This document shows positions 11,816 through 22,879 of a DNA stretch of 64,000 bases, piece by piece (the stretch's first letter is position 1; each line of letters starts with the position of its first letter). The position numbers and the translations under genes are program-made. The stretch lies in assembly GCA_963969495.1 (NCBI GenBank), contig OZ018326.1, forward strand, positions 151,776,306 through 151,840,305. The letters run 5' to 3'. Under the pieces are notes generated by a model, which saw only the letters and a list, made by a program, of their open reading frames with translations, did no database searches and was not told where the DNA came from. The stretch is from Ceratothoa steindachneri (Eukaryota > Arthropoda > Malacostraca > Isopoda > Cymothoidae).

Positions 11816-11874
11816 AAATTCGTTTGAAAATATGTGTTAAAACGAATCTTTACCGTAAATTATTTGGTTATTAG

Positions 11875-12020
11875 GTCAATCTTCAGAAAACCTACGCCGT
11901 CTTTTTAGTCTTATAAAAGTACTAATGGTCTTTTTAGATATTCCAGTCGTCATATATGGTTTAGGTTTGGCCAGGAAAGTACATATTTTTAAGATACTAC
12001 ACCTTGATAGACTTAAAATA
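11875..12020. repeat. Inverted dispersed repeat, left arm
   Basis: CTTCAGAAAACCTACGCC, GTACTAATGGT, TTTTTAG and TTTTTAAGATACTA occur here in order, and again in reverse complement at 12640-12790. Together they form an inverted repeat with roughly 600 bp between arms. Confidence 0.75.
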
Positions 12021-12591
12021 GATATTTAAATATGCCAACCTTGTCTTCTCTTAATTTCAAAATAAACCATTATTTTCACGCACTGGCCACATTTAATTCG
12101 CACTTAATTCACACATTGGCAACTCTTGATAAAAGTGTTTAGAAAAGCGCCGCTTTCGATTTTCGCACCAAACCCGTGTGCTTAACGTTTTTTAATGGAG
12201 TCATTTGTTTGGGGGTATTTAATTTTTTAATCTTTAATAAGACTTCTCATAATTTCTCTGTAAAGTTAATAGACTTTTGTTGATATTATAGCCTCATTTT
12301 GAAAGCGAAGCGTTGCGACAGGTACAGATTGATTATAATAGCCCGGTACCAAATAGTAAGTTTGGTTTGTCTTTGGATTTGAACCTAATGCTGGGTTTCA
12401 AATTGTCAATACAACTAGGTATTTTAGATAAGGTTTCGTTGTACTTGTTCCTGAGGCGCAAGAGAAGCGAGTGGGGGAGGGATATTGGGGAGAAGGCATA
12501 ATGACAACCTGGTGCGCCGCTCGATAATGTCTTCAGTAAACAAACACATATACGAATACTCTATAAATAAATAGCAAGTACGTACAAGCAA

Positions 12592-12740
12592 TAATAATGG
12601 TGTTTTTAGACATTTTAGCGATCATTTTTAAGATAGTATCACTGCAAATAAAGTCGTACTCAGAGTGCTAGTATCTTAAAAATAAGTGCTTTCCGCGCGA
12701 AACGAAGCCGAAAATGATGCCTACAAACACCATTAGTACT
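12592..12740. mobile_element. Small MITE-like inverted-repeat unit
   Basis: The ends are AATGGTGTTTTTAG and CTACAAACACCATT (imperfect inverted repeats). A second inner pair, TTTTTAAGATAGTATCACTG and AGTGCTAGTATCTTAAAAA, sits around the centre. It has no coding capacity. It overlaps the right arm of the larger inverted repeat. Confidence 0.7.
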
Positions 12741-12790
12741 GTTTTTACTACAAAAGTATGGCGTAGGTTTTCTGAAGTTCACGGATTATT
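12640..12790. repeat. Inverted dispersed repeat, right arm
   Basis: Reverse-complement partner of 11875-12020; contains GGCGTAGGTTTTCTGAAG at its right end. Confidence 0.75.
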
Positions 12791-12799
12791 ATTTACTTT

Positions 12800-14285
12800 A
12801 CCTTAATCACTTTCTTTGTACAGTTTATTACTTCTTCCTGTAAATCATTTTTATGTGCTTTGTTCAAATTTGTTCTTCATTTTGGCCGGTCGGAAGGCGA
12901 AATTCGAGAAAACAGTTTTATGCCTTTTCGGTCGTAAGCGGAGTGAACCTAGAATTTGCTTCATTTCGCCTTTTGACCTCCAAAAAGGAAGGAAAGATTT
13001 GAACAAAGCACAAAAAAAACAGTTTAATAAAAAATAACCTGATATAAGATTGTAGGGGTGCAAAAATGTATGAGAGAAAATTCCTTCCAACTCGATAATA
13101 AAAATGGCCGATAAAATTACCAACCAAGGACGGACTAAAGCCGGTCGTGAGGCTAGAGTATTGGCGTCCAAAACCAATGGTACCGCGTTCGAAACTCAAC
13201 AGTCCAAAAACTTTTATGAAAATCACTCAAGAAAGAAAACGGAAGAAACCGGCTTGAAGGACTAACTCAACAAGAAGGACCAAGAAATCATCAACTCAAG
13301 ATAAATGGAAGAAAATGAAGATGCATCAAGAAAGAAAAAGAACAACAACCCAGCCAAGAAGTATAAGGAAGTTAAGATAAAGTTGAAGACAAATGTTTGA
13401 AGGGCCAACTTAAAAAAGAAATAAGGAATTTCAACAAGAAGAAGAAAATTCATCGAGGAAACCGAGGGAAAAGCAAGAATAATATTGATAAATAAATAAA
13501 ATTATAATAAGGATATGCCCCCCCATAGGATAACCTGACCTTTAATTTTAAAATTACCAGTTTATGCAACTATAAAAACCTCTTTTACCTACTTAACAAT
13601 GGGGTTGGGGCTTCACCCTACCCATACCCCCTTTGGAAGGAAGTTTCACCCCGCCCCCAATTTTTTAAATTAACTCGTAGTATAAACAACTCGAATGCTC
13701 AAAACAAGCCCTGATTTTGCGGCATCTCGCCTTACGACCAGCAAAAATGAAGAGCAGATGTTGATAAATACCTTCAAGAAAAATTTCCAAGTCGCGATTA
13801 GGGTCACTGTGAACCTCTTTTACGAGGTGTTCTAAATATAATTCACATCCATGACAAGTCATAACGCAAAGCTTTCCAATCCAAAACAGAGGCAAATGGA
13901 GAAAGAGGTGACGAACAAATATAACCCAGTACAATTTACAATGGAACAAATACATGTGTTTCATTGTTTTTAAATTATTGATAATATAATAAATGTCATA
14001 AACCATACTAAATTCAATAAAATATATTATTTTGTATTCAATAAAATTTCATGTCTTTCATTTTCACTCTTAATTTTTTACTTATTCCATTAAATTCACC
14101 AAAAATAATTTTTAAAATAATTAAACCTGAAAGTATTAAATGATAATTAAAAAAACAAAAATAAGAGTTGTAAAATATTAAATTTTTCTTTGTTACACGA
14201 GATTTACATACTGATTATTGATAATTATGATTTATAAATAAATATAAGAAAATCATTTTTTTCTGATAATTTAAAATTTATTTTT
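12800..14285. other. Region with Lys/Glu-rich open stretches, unassigned
   Basis: Between 13100 and 13480 the plus strand is purine-rich and gives Lys/Glu/Asn-rich peptides interrupted by stops (for example MADKITNQGRTKAGREARVL from 13104). This looks compositional rather than a conserved domain. No homologous family recognised. Confidence 0.35.
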
Positions 14286-14289
14286 TGTT

Positions 14290-16990
14290 TTTTCTAGTTA
14301 AATTCTTCTACATTTCCTCAAAAATCCATTCGCTGTTTCTTCGGCGGTAATCCACCACCACCCAAAGAATCAAAACTAACTGAAGAAAAAATTCTGAAGA
14401 AAAGGGTGGGAATATGAAGAGAATAGTGGAAATTGGACATTCTTACCAAAATGGAAAGAAGGCTTCCTTGACTTCTCTACGCTGAAAAAAAAAGAATATA
14501 TGTGTTCCTTGCCAGCAATTTTCAGCAAGAACGGAATTTCCCTTTGCAACTGGCAGCAGAGTTTTTAAATATGAAAATATCGCTAAAAAAACTCAAAGGA
14601 GCATAAAATAAACTCATCAAAGAAGTTGGCTAAAAATGCAAAACCTGCAAAACCCAAGCTGATCTGGCTCTTCTGTGAATGAACGAAAGTCAAATCAACA
14701 AATTCAGCTGTTTATTTCGAAATGCTCACTACATTGCTTTACAGTGTAAACGTTACACCGAATTTGAAAACCTGTGTAAGCTTGACAAAGCAAAAAAACT
14801 GGATGTTGGTAAGCCATATAATACCAAAGAAAAATTGAGGAAAAGAATTTACTGAAGCCATTGCAATCAATGCAAGAAAAAAGTTAAAACATAGTTTTGA
14901 AGAGGCCTTTTTCTCGTTGATGTCCGATGGATCAACAAAAGCTCAGCACATGAAGAAAAGATTAGTGTCGGTTTGCTCATATAGGAGAAATATTTGTCCA
15001 CTTCCTTGGAATCTAAACTGTGACAGAGGCAAATGCTGATGGAATAGTGGAAAACATCAAGCAAACCTGAAAAGGATTACAGGAGAAAGTCACCCTATCT
15101 GTTCTCAAAAACTGGTAGAAATTGCTGCTCATGAAGCTTCAGTGATGATGAATGAAACAAATGGAGTTTTGGCTAAGTTAAAAGGAGACAACGAGAACCT
15201 CATCTCGATTCATTGTCTCGGTAATCGCATTGAACTTTGTTTTAAAGACTCCATGAAAAACATTGAATGTCATAATAAGTTGTTTCTCCTCCTAAAATAA
15301 CATAAGTTATTTTACAAAAAATCAGCCAAACTGAAAGAATCCTTCATCACCTTAAATAAAACACCTATGTATCCCAAAAGTATTGGTGGCACCCGATAGT
15401 TGCAGCATCTTCAGAGGGCGATAGAAATTTTACTGATAGGATTTTCGGGATTCGCGCATCATCTTCCTACGGTAATTTTTATTTTTAATATCGTTTTATT
15501 TAAAATAAGACATATGTTAAGATAAGATATGAAAATAAGATATATGATTTATTATATTTTATAGGTTGCTGAAGACGAGACAAACGAGACAAAACGCGCG
15601 AGAAGGCTAAAGGAAACGACACGCTTTTGAAAAATTTATCGATCATCAAGTGGGATTCGTATCTTCAGATAGTTCTCAAACCACTCGTAAAGTTATCACT
15701 AAACTTGCAAACTCGTGAATTATCTTTGGCATGAGTGCATGGACACCTTTCGTCAACATTGACTGTACTTCAAAAATACAAAAAGAGACCTTATCTTCAA
15801 TGGTCTTTTCTGGTCACGAATATGCTGGCTTCATCCTGAACAGCTCAGATTCTTCCTTCGTCAGTGCCTCAAACTCACTTATTGTCAATTTTATGGAATC
15901 CCTTGAAAGGAGAATAACATCCATGCAGGAAGAAGTCGTAGAAGCTACGAGTATTGCAGACTTTTAAAACTGGACATGGAAAACCATGAAGATAAACCTG
16001 CTATTGTAAAGTAAAACTGTAACAGAAAAGATTTATTGAGAACAAAAATTAATTAAAAAATTTTACGTATCAAGTGCAATATTTTTATTATATTTGAATG
16101 TATAAATGAAAACATTTGTACTATTAATTTGTTATTCTCAAGCCGTTAAGGGCAAGGCAGTACTTTTAGGCAGTACTTTTTTGGTTTAGAATCTGTATTG
16201 GTTATTGGATATCAAATTATTTGTTATTTAAAAACTGGTAAAGTCTGGTATGGATTAATTCTTCTAATATTTTACTATTGTGGGTGAGTGTTAAATTCTG
16301 TTATTAAACAATTACTTCGAATTGTAATCGAAATATTAATATTTAATGTTTAGAATGTTTGGATATTAAATTATATTTTAATATAAAATTAAATTTGGGG
16401 AAAAATTAGATATAAAAGATTTTATGAATGATAATTGAATGATAATATGTTTTTGCAGGTTTGGGGGACAAAAAAATTCACATCCTGGAAAATCATTTCC
16501 GTCGGTTTTTGGAATCATTCGACGGAGGTCAAATCTCGATGAATGGTCGATCGTTAAATCGAAGATCTACGACAAGGAGTGGAAACAAAATCTTGAGACA
16601 TTTGCGTAGCGGGAAGTGAATTGTAAATAAGGATCAGAGTTATCAAATCTACTCACTCTCATCGCCAATCTACTTTCGCTTCCTGCTACCTCCGCCGAGT
16701 GTGAGCGTGGATTCTCGCCCATGAAATAGATAAAAACTGCAAGCAGACGTAGTTTGAGCTCTTCTTCTCTTGACAATCCAATGATGAACCACCTCAATTC
16801 TCCAAATGTCCTCAGCTTTGACCCTCAAATGACAATCGAAATATGATTCAATCTAAGGAGTCGAAGATTTGGAAAATTCAATGGAGATGAAGTAGAAGAC
16901 TGAAGAGAGTGACGACTGTGAGAGTTTCAGTGAAAGTAACGATGTAACTATGAATGTTTAACATTAGATTCAAGAAATTATATTAGAAAA
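14290..16990 (+). pseudogene. hAT transposase (ZNF862-like lineage), decayed, with candidate introns
   Basis: In order on the plus strand: a TTF-type zinc-finger-like block (14490-14610; CSLCQQF...TGSRVFKYENIAKK), the RNase-H-like core start (14895-15060; SFEEAFFSLMSDGST), a middle block (15110-15400; AAHEASVMMNETNGVLAKLK, then HCLGNRIELCFKDSMKN and MYPKSIGGTR), a downstream block (15885-15970; FMESLERRITSMQEE), and a hATC domain (16650-16850; LPATSAECERGFSPMK then IKTASRR). Frameshifts and stops break it. Two gaps look like introns: GTAATTTTTATTT at 15470 to TTTTATAG at about 15566, and a TTTTTGCAG acceptor at about 16458. No TIRs found. Confidence 0.85.
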
Positions 16991-17159
16991 ACACGTTTTC
17001 TGTTTACTTACTTTCATTTTTTGTGGTGATTGGAAATTTAGAAGATCGATAGGAATCCTTGGTCTGTTCGCCCTTAGGGCGAAAAAACTTTGCCACTAAA
17101 TCCAGGGTTAGTTCAAAACAATCACTGACAAGATGGCTGAGCTTTCGATTTCGTTGTAC

Positions 17160-17515
17160 TTGTTAATCTGCAGAATTATTATAAATTTTATGGAAAATTT
17201 TCCATATAGCGCGAATTAGCTCAAAACTTTTTATAGAAAAATAAAATGACAGAAATCTATGTAATTTTAATTTAGATGGTTGCATACGTTTTAGGATACT
17301 AAATCCTGTAATACTTCTTTTGATCTTTGCAATGGTATCGTAGTAGTGAATATTGAAGGCGGAGAGGGTTATCACCCCTTCTAAAGTCACTAAAAGTCAT
17401 TATTTCAACCCGAATATGCAACGCCAAAATTCTTCCATGACTCCATCTTTAAATGCCATGAGACGGCCTCAGTTACGGACGCTCGTTTGTTTTTAATGTT
17501 AATATTAGTTCATTT
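17160..17515 (-). repeat. Dispersed repeat family X, copy 1
   Basis: Its reverse complement aligns with 20525-21010. Shared words include CTAATATTAACATTAAAAACAAA, CATTTAAAGATG, GGAAGAATT, TTGAAAT and AGTATTACAGG(A/G)TTTAGTA. In both copies a similar ~45-residue frame stays open (SITGFS(I/T)L.RM), which may be chance. The family is not identified. Confidence 0.75.
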
Positions 17516-17523
17516 TTTTCGAG

Positions 17524-17670
17524 CCACGATATAGAAGTTTAGGGGCAGTAGGTTATTTAAGCATGTTTAGTAACAGGCTGTGTTGGCGACTTTTTGGCGG
17601 TAATCTGTAGAGTTACCAAAACTAAACATGTTTAGATAGCCAACTACCCTTAACCTACTATATCGTTGCT
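17524..17670. mobile_element. MITE with ~50-bp TIRs
   Basis: The left end ACGATATAGAAGTTTAGGGG...AAGCATGTTTAGT pairs with the reverse complement of the right end ACGATATAGTAGGTTAAGGG...AAACATGTTTAGT. About 145 bp in total with a short centre containing GTGTTGGCGACTTTTTGGCGG. Non-coding; superfamily unknown. Confidence 0.78.
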
Positions 17671-18734
17671 GAGAAAATATTACTTTCAATTGCTAATAAC
17701 TCGAAAAATAGTTCTTTTCGCACCTAATAAATAGCAACAGATAATTAATTACCTTCACCATCAAACAATGAAAAATTATTTACAAACCGGACTTTTTAAT
17801 TACCCTGTTCAATATTTTGCTAGTTCTATCGGGTACCAACCCCATGATAGTTCTTTTCGATTGACGTTAGAACCCACCTAAAACACATACACCTTAGATA
17901 ACACGTTCGCGATTGTACATACTTTGGCATCTCGAATTTGGCCTCGTCTATTTTCACTGTTTTCCCTGGGCCGCAGACTTTTCGAAATAATGAATGATCA
18001 CCTCCCGAGAAAAACTAAACCAGTCCACCAAGGTTCTGCCCGAGACTTATACCTGTTTGCAGATTTCAGCATAGGTCAGGTTTGCAAACAATCCAATACA
18101 CAACATATAGGAATATCTCGCGGGAGAGGAGTGCATTTAAAAAGTCGCCCACAGAAGCCGATTTTTTAAGCTAGCACCTCGATTTAGACATTTTTGTTAT
18201 TACCTCTGGCACATACCTCTTAAAACCTGGACTGAGCTCAGAATATTGACCAATTGCATACAGGCCCCAAGACCATTTTTTAACATTATTTGATGTTACT
18301 CGAAAACCAAGGGTGATAACTTTTTTGCTGTAGGTTTTGCAGTTTAGTTTTAATATATAGATATTGAGTCATGACAATGTGTAGACGAAATTTATTAGTG
18401 GTAATTGGTGAAATAAAAAAAAGTTAACTGTATCTAATTTATAAATCTCTGCTACATTGCTGCTGAATGGAAAAAAACACCCAATATATTATTAGGTTTT
18501 AACTTCTCATGAATGAACGCTAAATATCAGTACAATGAAGAATACAAAACATTCTGACTTCCAACACTATCCCGTGTCATTTTGTCAAAGTTCTGGTCAT
18601 GGGAAACAAATTCACTGTCCTCTTTACGTACCCACGTATCGAATCTTCGTGGCACTTCCATAATTTTACTTTGGTCAAATCAACACAAGATTAATACTGA
18701 AATTTTCCAAAAACAATGTTAACGTTCCACAAAA
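17671..18734. other. Unassigned spacer
   Basis: No gene or repeat recognised. The short open frame at 17924-18169 has no domain signature. Confidence 0.4.
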
Positions 18735-19530
18735 TGTATCTAGTTCTTGAAGACATTCAGTTTTAGTTTCTTATCAGTGCTCTTGTTGTGAGCTGCATCT
18801 GAATCAATTTTGCGTTTAGAATGCACTTCACTGCTACTTTCTTTGCTGTAGTTAGATGTGAAGACATTGAACAGACTGGCCGCCATTTTTGGGTACAATA
18901 TTTTCAAGAAGCTGTGACCACTAGCACAGCTCAATGTAACCAGCTGGTCATCTTCTTCCCCAAGTGCAACAACGACCTTTTGGAAGGCATTCCTAGGGTT
19001 GTTACACCCAAATAGGTAGTACCGTGTTCTTTCCTCATTCGTGATCCACCTGTATATGTAGTGAGAGAGACAGTCTTGTGAGAGGGGCATACTAGCCTAC
19101 CGCGAGACAGAAAGTATGTGAATGATTTGAGTTTGCCCAGTTGGGATACCTCCATGACCTTGTCCACTTATTCGGTGGCACGGGTAAGTTTGTCTGAGAC
19201 CTTTATGTCGATGAGGATGTCTTGACAAGACCAGCACCTGTGAGTACGCAGGATCTTGTGTGCCAGGTAACCAGCCAGGTGGACAATTAATTGCCTGTTC
19301 CGTCCCTTCACCCAAGTCGTCATGAATAGCTGCATCCACCAGCTCCTGGGTGACTCTGGCATCGTCCAGGTGTCGCTGTTGCCCTGCTTCTTCCATCACG
19401 GAGGCCAATGCTCTCAAGCTCTAACCAGACAGCCAAACCAGGTTCCGTGCTCTTACCTCTGCCTTCCCCTCCGTGAACTGACAGACACGAAGCCAATGAT
19501 TTCCTCCAGCCAACTTTCGCAGGTATCAAA
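18735..19530 (-). pseudogene. DNA transposase C-terminal relic (P/hAT-like), frameshifted
   Basis: Minus-strand frames read, in order: DTCESWLEEIIGF, ELVDAAIHDDLGEGTEQA, then HLAGYLAHKILRTHRCWSCQ with DILIDIKVSDKL, SRGRLVCPSHKTVSL, and finally FQKVVVALGEEDDQLVTLSC with SFLKILYPKMAASLFNVFTS and a Lys-rich tail. The (V/L)AGY...K.L....C..C block and the S.GRLV.PS block resemble C-terminal regions of P-element and related eukaryotic transposases. At least two frameshifts are needed, so it is a pseudogene. The exact superfamily is uncertain; an endogenous domesticated relative is an alternative. Confidence 0.5.
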
Positions 19531-19539
19531 ATGACCCTC

Positions 19540-20520
19540 TAAAAAATGTATCGTAATCATTATCATAAATCATAGCAACAATAATGATAATAATACTTAA
19601 AATAATAATAATAACAATAATAATCAAATTATCATTATTATTACTATTATTATTATTATTATTGAAGAGTGCTAAAATATATAAAATATTCTGCTACTTA
19701 TCAATTCTTTCTACAATAGCGTAAAATGATGATATTATCAATATTAATACTACTATGACATGTAATAGCTACTACTACTACTACTATTAGCAACAATAGT
19801 AGTTCACCAAACTCACCCACACCCACACATTGTTGTAGTGGGGAGTCAAAAACAAAAGTCTCGTCCTTAAAAGTTTCAAAACAATTTTGCCAGAAAAAAG
19901 CACAAGCAACAGGGCACAGCCCTTTTAAAACTTCTTGAACATTAGAGCAAAAAGGAGGCGATTTTGGGTGGAAATATACAAAAATAATGTAAACATAGCT
20001 TACGGAGACAGGCGCGCGTGACTTGTGGCTGCACTCACTAATGAACTCAAACTGGCGTTCCCTGGCCAGCGGCGCGTTTGAATTCACTGGGGCCGTTATG
20101 CACAGGCGACATTCAAAACATAGCGCAGTGGCCAGTCCAATGTTAAAGAGGTCTATGCCCCTGAAAATAAAGTTTGTGTCACAACAGAGATTAAATTGTT
20201 TATTAATTATAACTCTACTCCCTCACGTTGGACACTATACCTGTTTCTGTATAAGGTTATGAGTAAAAATTAAGTTACTAAACTTCGATTTATCCTCACA
20301 CAAAAAGGTTAGATCGCGAACATTGTAACAACACCTTGACACAGGGTTTCCATAATTAAAATGACATTGTGCTGGGGTGAAAAAAGGAAAAGGGGCAAAG
20401 AACTCATGTACAAATAAGGGTAAGGGGGACACCAGAAAATAAAGAAAAAACACTCTTTTTTTCGTATACCATTTTGAATTCGCGCTATTATGCTAAATCA
20501 GTTTAAGAATATTCACATAA
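19540..20520. other. AT-rich spacer with short trinucleotide runs
   Basis: Interrupted (AAT)n/(ATT)n at 19560-19665 and (CTA)n at 19768-19790. No gene recognised. Confidence 0.5.
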
Positions 20521-20524
20521 AAAT

Positions 20525-21010
20525 TAACTAATATTAACATTAAAAACAAAACTTCCTTGGTTCGCTATATTCAAACTAGTGACCGTAATAGTCACCCTCA
20601 TAGCATTTAAAGATGCCGTCGTGGAAGAATTCTTGCGTTGCAGAATCGAGTTGAAATATTGACTTCTCGTGACTTTATAATGGGTGATACACCCTTTCCA
20701 CCATTAAAATATTACTCCTATGACACTATTACAACGATACGAATTAGTATTACAGGGTTTAGTACCCTTATACGCATGCGCCCGTCTTATTCAAAATTAC
20801 CGAAATCTATAATCCTTTTGACGTCATAATATGACTTTGCATTGAATCGCATTCATATAAAATTGTGACAAATTTTACCGATCCTTAAACTACCCTACCC
20901 CATTTTACGAGTATAGTTTTATTTCATTATATTTTTATATAAAATAGATTGCAGGTAATTCGCGCGATATACAAAAATTTTCTATCAAATTTTATGTTTC
21001 AAATGATGTA
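20525..21010 (+). repeat. Dispersed repeat family X, copy 2
   Basis: Plus-oriented partner of 17160-17515, about 3 kb away in inverted orientation. Extends further than copy 1 on the right, ending near TTCGCGCGATATACAAAAATTTTC. Confidence 0.75.
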
Positions 21011-21444
21011 TAATTAATTAGTTTTTGTTAGGCAAAGAGATTCGGTCGTCTTTGATATTTACCGAAAATTATTGGTTTGCTGTGCATGAATTGCTCTAAA
21101 TTTAAAGCAGTGATATGCCCCATAGTATCTACAGGGAAATTGATATGCCCGCATAGAGTCCACAGGAAAAAGAATCATTTCTCATAAATAGAGTAATGTG
21201 GGTTGTTTGCATGGTTGGCCTAAGCCAAGAATCTGTCCGCATCGCATAGCTTTGCGCCGTTAATTTTCACTCTTGTATTGGCTGTAAACTTTAAAAATTA
21301 AGCTATCACAGAAAGTTTGGCCCAACAGCGGCACACGTAGGAAATTTATCAGTTTACAGAATTTGGTTATCTTGAATGTAATATCTAATAGATTTATTTA
21401 TGTGTTTAATAATATTTTGAACTATTTTTAAGCTGTAATATTTT

Positions 21445-21575
21445 TCAGCCAATCGGAAAGCATATAAAAAAATTACTAACCAATCCAAAAACATCTTACA
21501 CTAAGCTTCTAGTTCAGAATAGCCAATCATCAAGATGAATTGTCGTGACGTCAATTCAACCAATTAAAATGCAAG
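21445..21575. promoter_or_regulatory. CCAAT/CRE-like cluster
   Basis: Within 130 bp there are AGCCAATCGG, ACCAATCC, AGCCAATCAT and ACCAATTAA, plus TGACGTCA at about 21546. Such clusters occur in animal promoters. No gene starts nearby, so this may be a remnant of an element promoter or chance. Confidence 0.3.
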
Positions 21576-21714
21576 ATATTTTATTAAAGGAGCGATTGTA
21601 AAATCTTCCTAAAACTATGCTTTTCAGGTTATTTCAGATTTGGTTGGAGATTTAAAAAATTTAATTCAATATATTATATAAACGATTCGTGCTACCACTT
21701 AATAAAGAGTTTGT

Positions 21715-21960
21715 GTGGGAATGAGTAAAGGGAGTGCGAGCAATGTGAGGGAAAAAGCAGAATACAATTGTTGGGTAGTGAATGCAAGTTAGTAATTAAT
21801 GTGGGTAAATCTGAGATTCTCAAGAGTTCTGTAATGACTTTGGAGAATTGAGGATAGGATGAGATATGGAATAACTAGAGCTTCTTTTAGCTCGAGGAAA
21901 AGTGAAGATGAAAAGAGAAGGAGGTGTAGATTTGTAGCACCCAAATTGCAAGGTAAGGTA
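21715..21960 (+). pseudogene. Non-LTR retrotransposon RT fragment (RTE-like)
   Basis: The plus strand reads ECKLVINVGKSEILKS (about 21755-21805), which corresponds to the block following the YADD motif in RTE-like reverse transcriptases (..GLKVN..KS.VM). Downstream, YGITRASFSSRKSEDEKRRR may be the next block in another frame. It is separated by about 1.5 kb from the larger RTE-like relic to the right, which retains earlier RT motifs. Confidence 0.6.
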
Positions 21961-22439
21961 AACCCAGCGATGAAACACACAAATGAGCACCCGTTTGGAC
22001 CTATTAAATCCTGGAATTGGGTACACGCATTAGTTACTGTGATAATATGCCATGCAATAAGTAATGAACCAATGTAAAATAGAAAAAAATACTTATATCA
22101 CAACTGTAAATTTATTAAGGGAGACATGAGATAAGCAAGCGAATAGCTGGAGTTCCCACGCGGTCACACGAACATACACACGCAAGGAAACAGCTGCAAG
22201 ACGAAACGATCGCAATGATAGATAACAGGGGCAAGTCGAGCAAATATAGGGTGGTATGTGCTTTGACCGGTTAAGTTGTCGAGGACATGTATAAATGCAA
22301 ACGGTCCTAATGATATAGGGTGACCGCCCAGCTTAAAAAAAATGTGTGTAATTACATTAAAAACGCACGCACCGCTTTTGACTCCGCCCAACAATCAAAA
22401 ACATATTCCTGATCATTAGCTCCGCCCCACGCCTAGATT

Positions 22440-22610
22440 AGAGAAAAAGAGGTCACTCCCCCTGGAAGTGAGGGGCCTATATATAAGCGGACTTAAATAT
22501 ATATATAGAAAGGCTAATATAGAGAGAAAGAATCAGTTAAGTCGTCTGTCAGTATAACTTGTTTGCCATTTTGTTATTATTAGCGTCGTCCACGCCAATT
22601 TTAGGTAAGC
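22440..22610 (+). promoter_or_regulatory. TATA-containing promoter-like segment
   Basis: CTATATATAAGCGG at about 22478 is followed 60-70 bp later by GTCGTCTGTCAGT, an Inr-like position, then by TTTTAGGTAAGCC at about 22600, a splice-donor-like word. The arrangement resembles an LTR or gene core promoter, but no matching coding sequence follows. Weak call. Confidence 0.3.
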
Positions 22611-22879
22611 CCAAGCTTAGAATAAAGCCTACTTATCGCCACTTTCCTTTCGAGTCCCTTCCTTTAAGCCCGTGATTACCAAGAAACCTTCTGGAACCCA
22701 GCCTAGAAGCGTATTCTTCGTGAGAAACTTTGGGAGTCAGAGCAAACTCGAATGAAAGACCAAAAGTAGGCCTACTACTTACAAACTCCAATACCCCTTT
22801 ATAAAACTTCCATACCTGCAGCAACCACACTCCCTTTCCTATAGATTTATACACCAAGTGGAGGTCAACCTTGAAAGGA

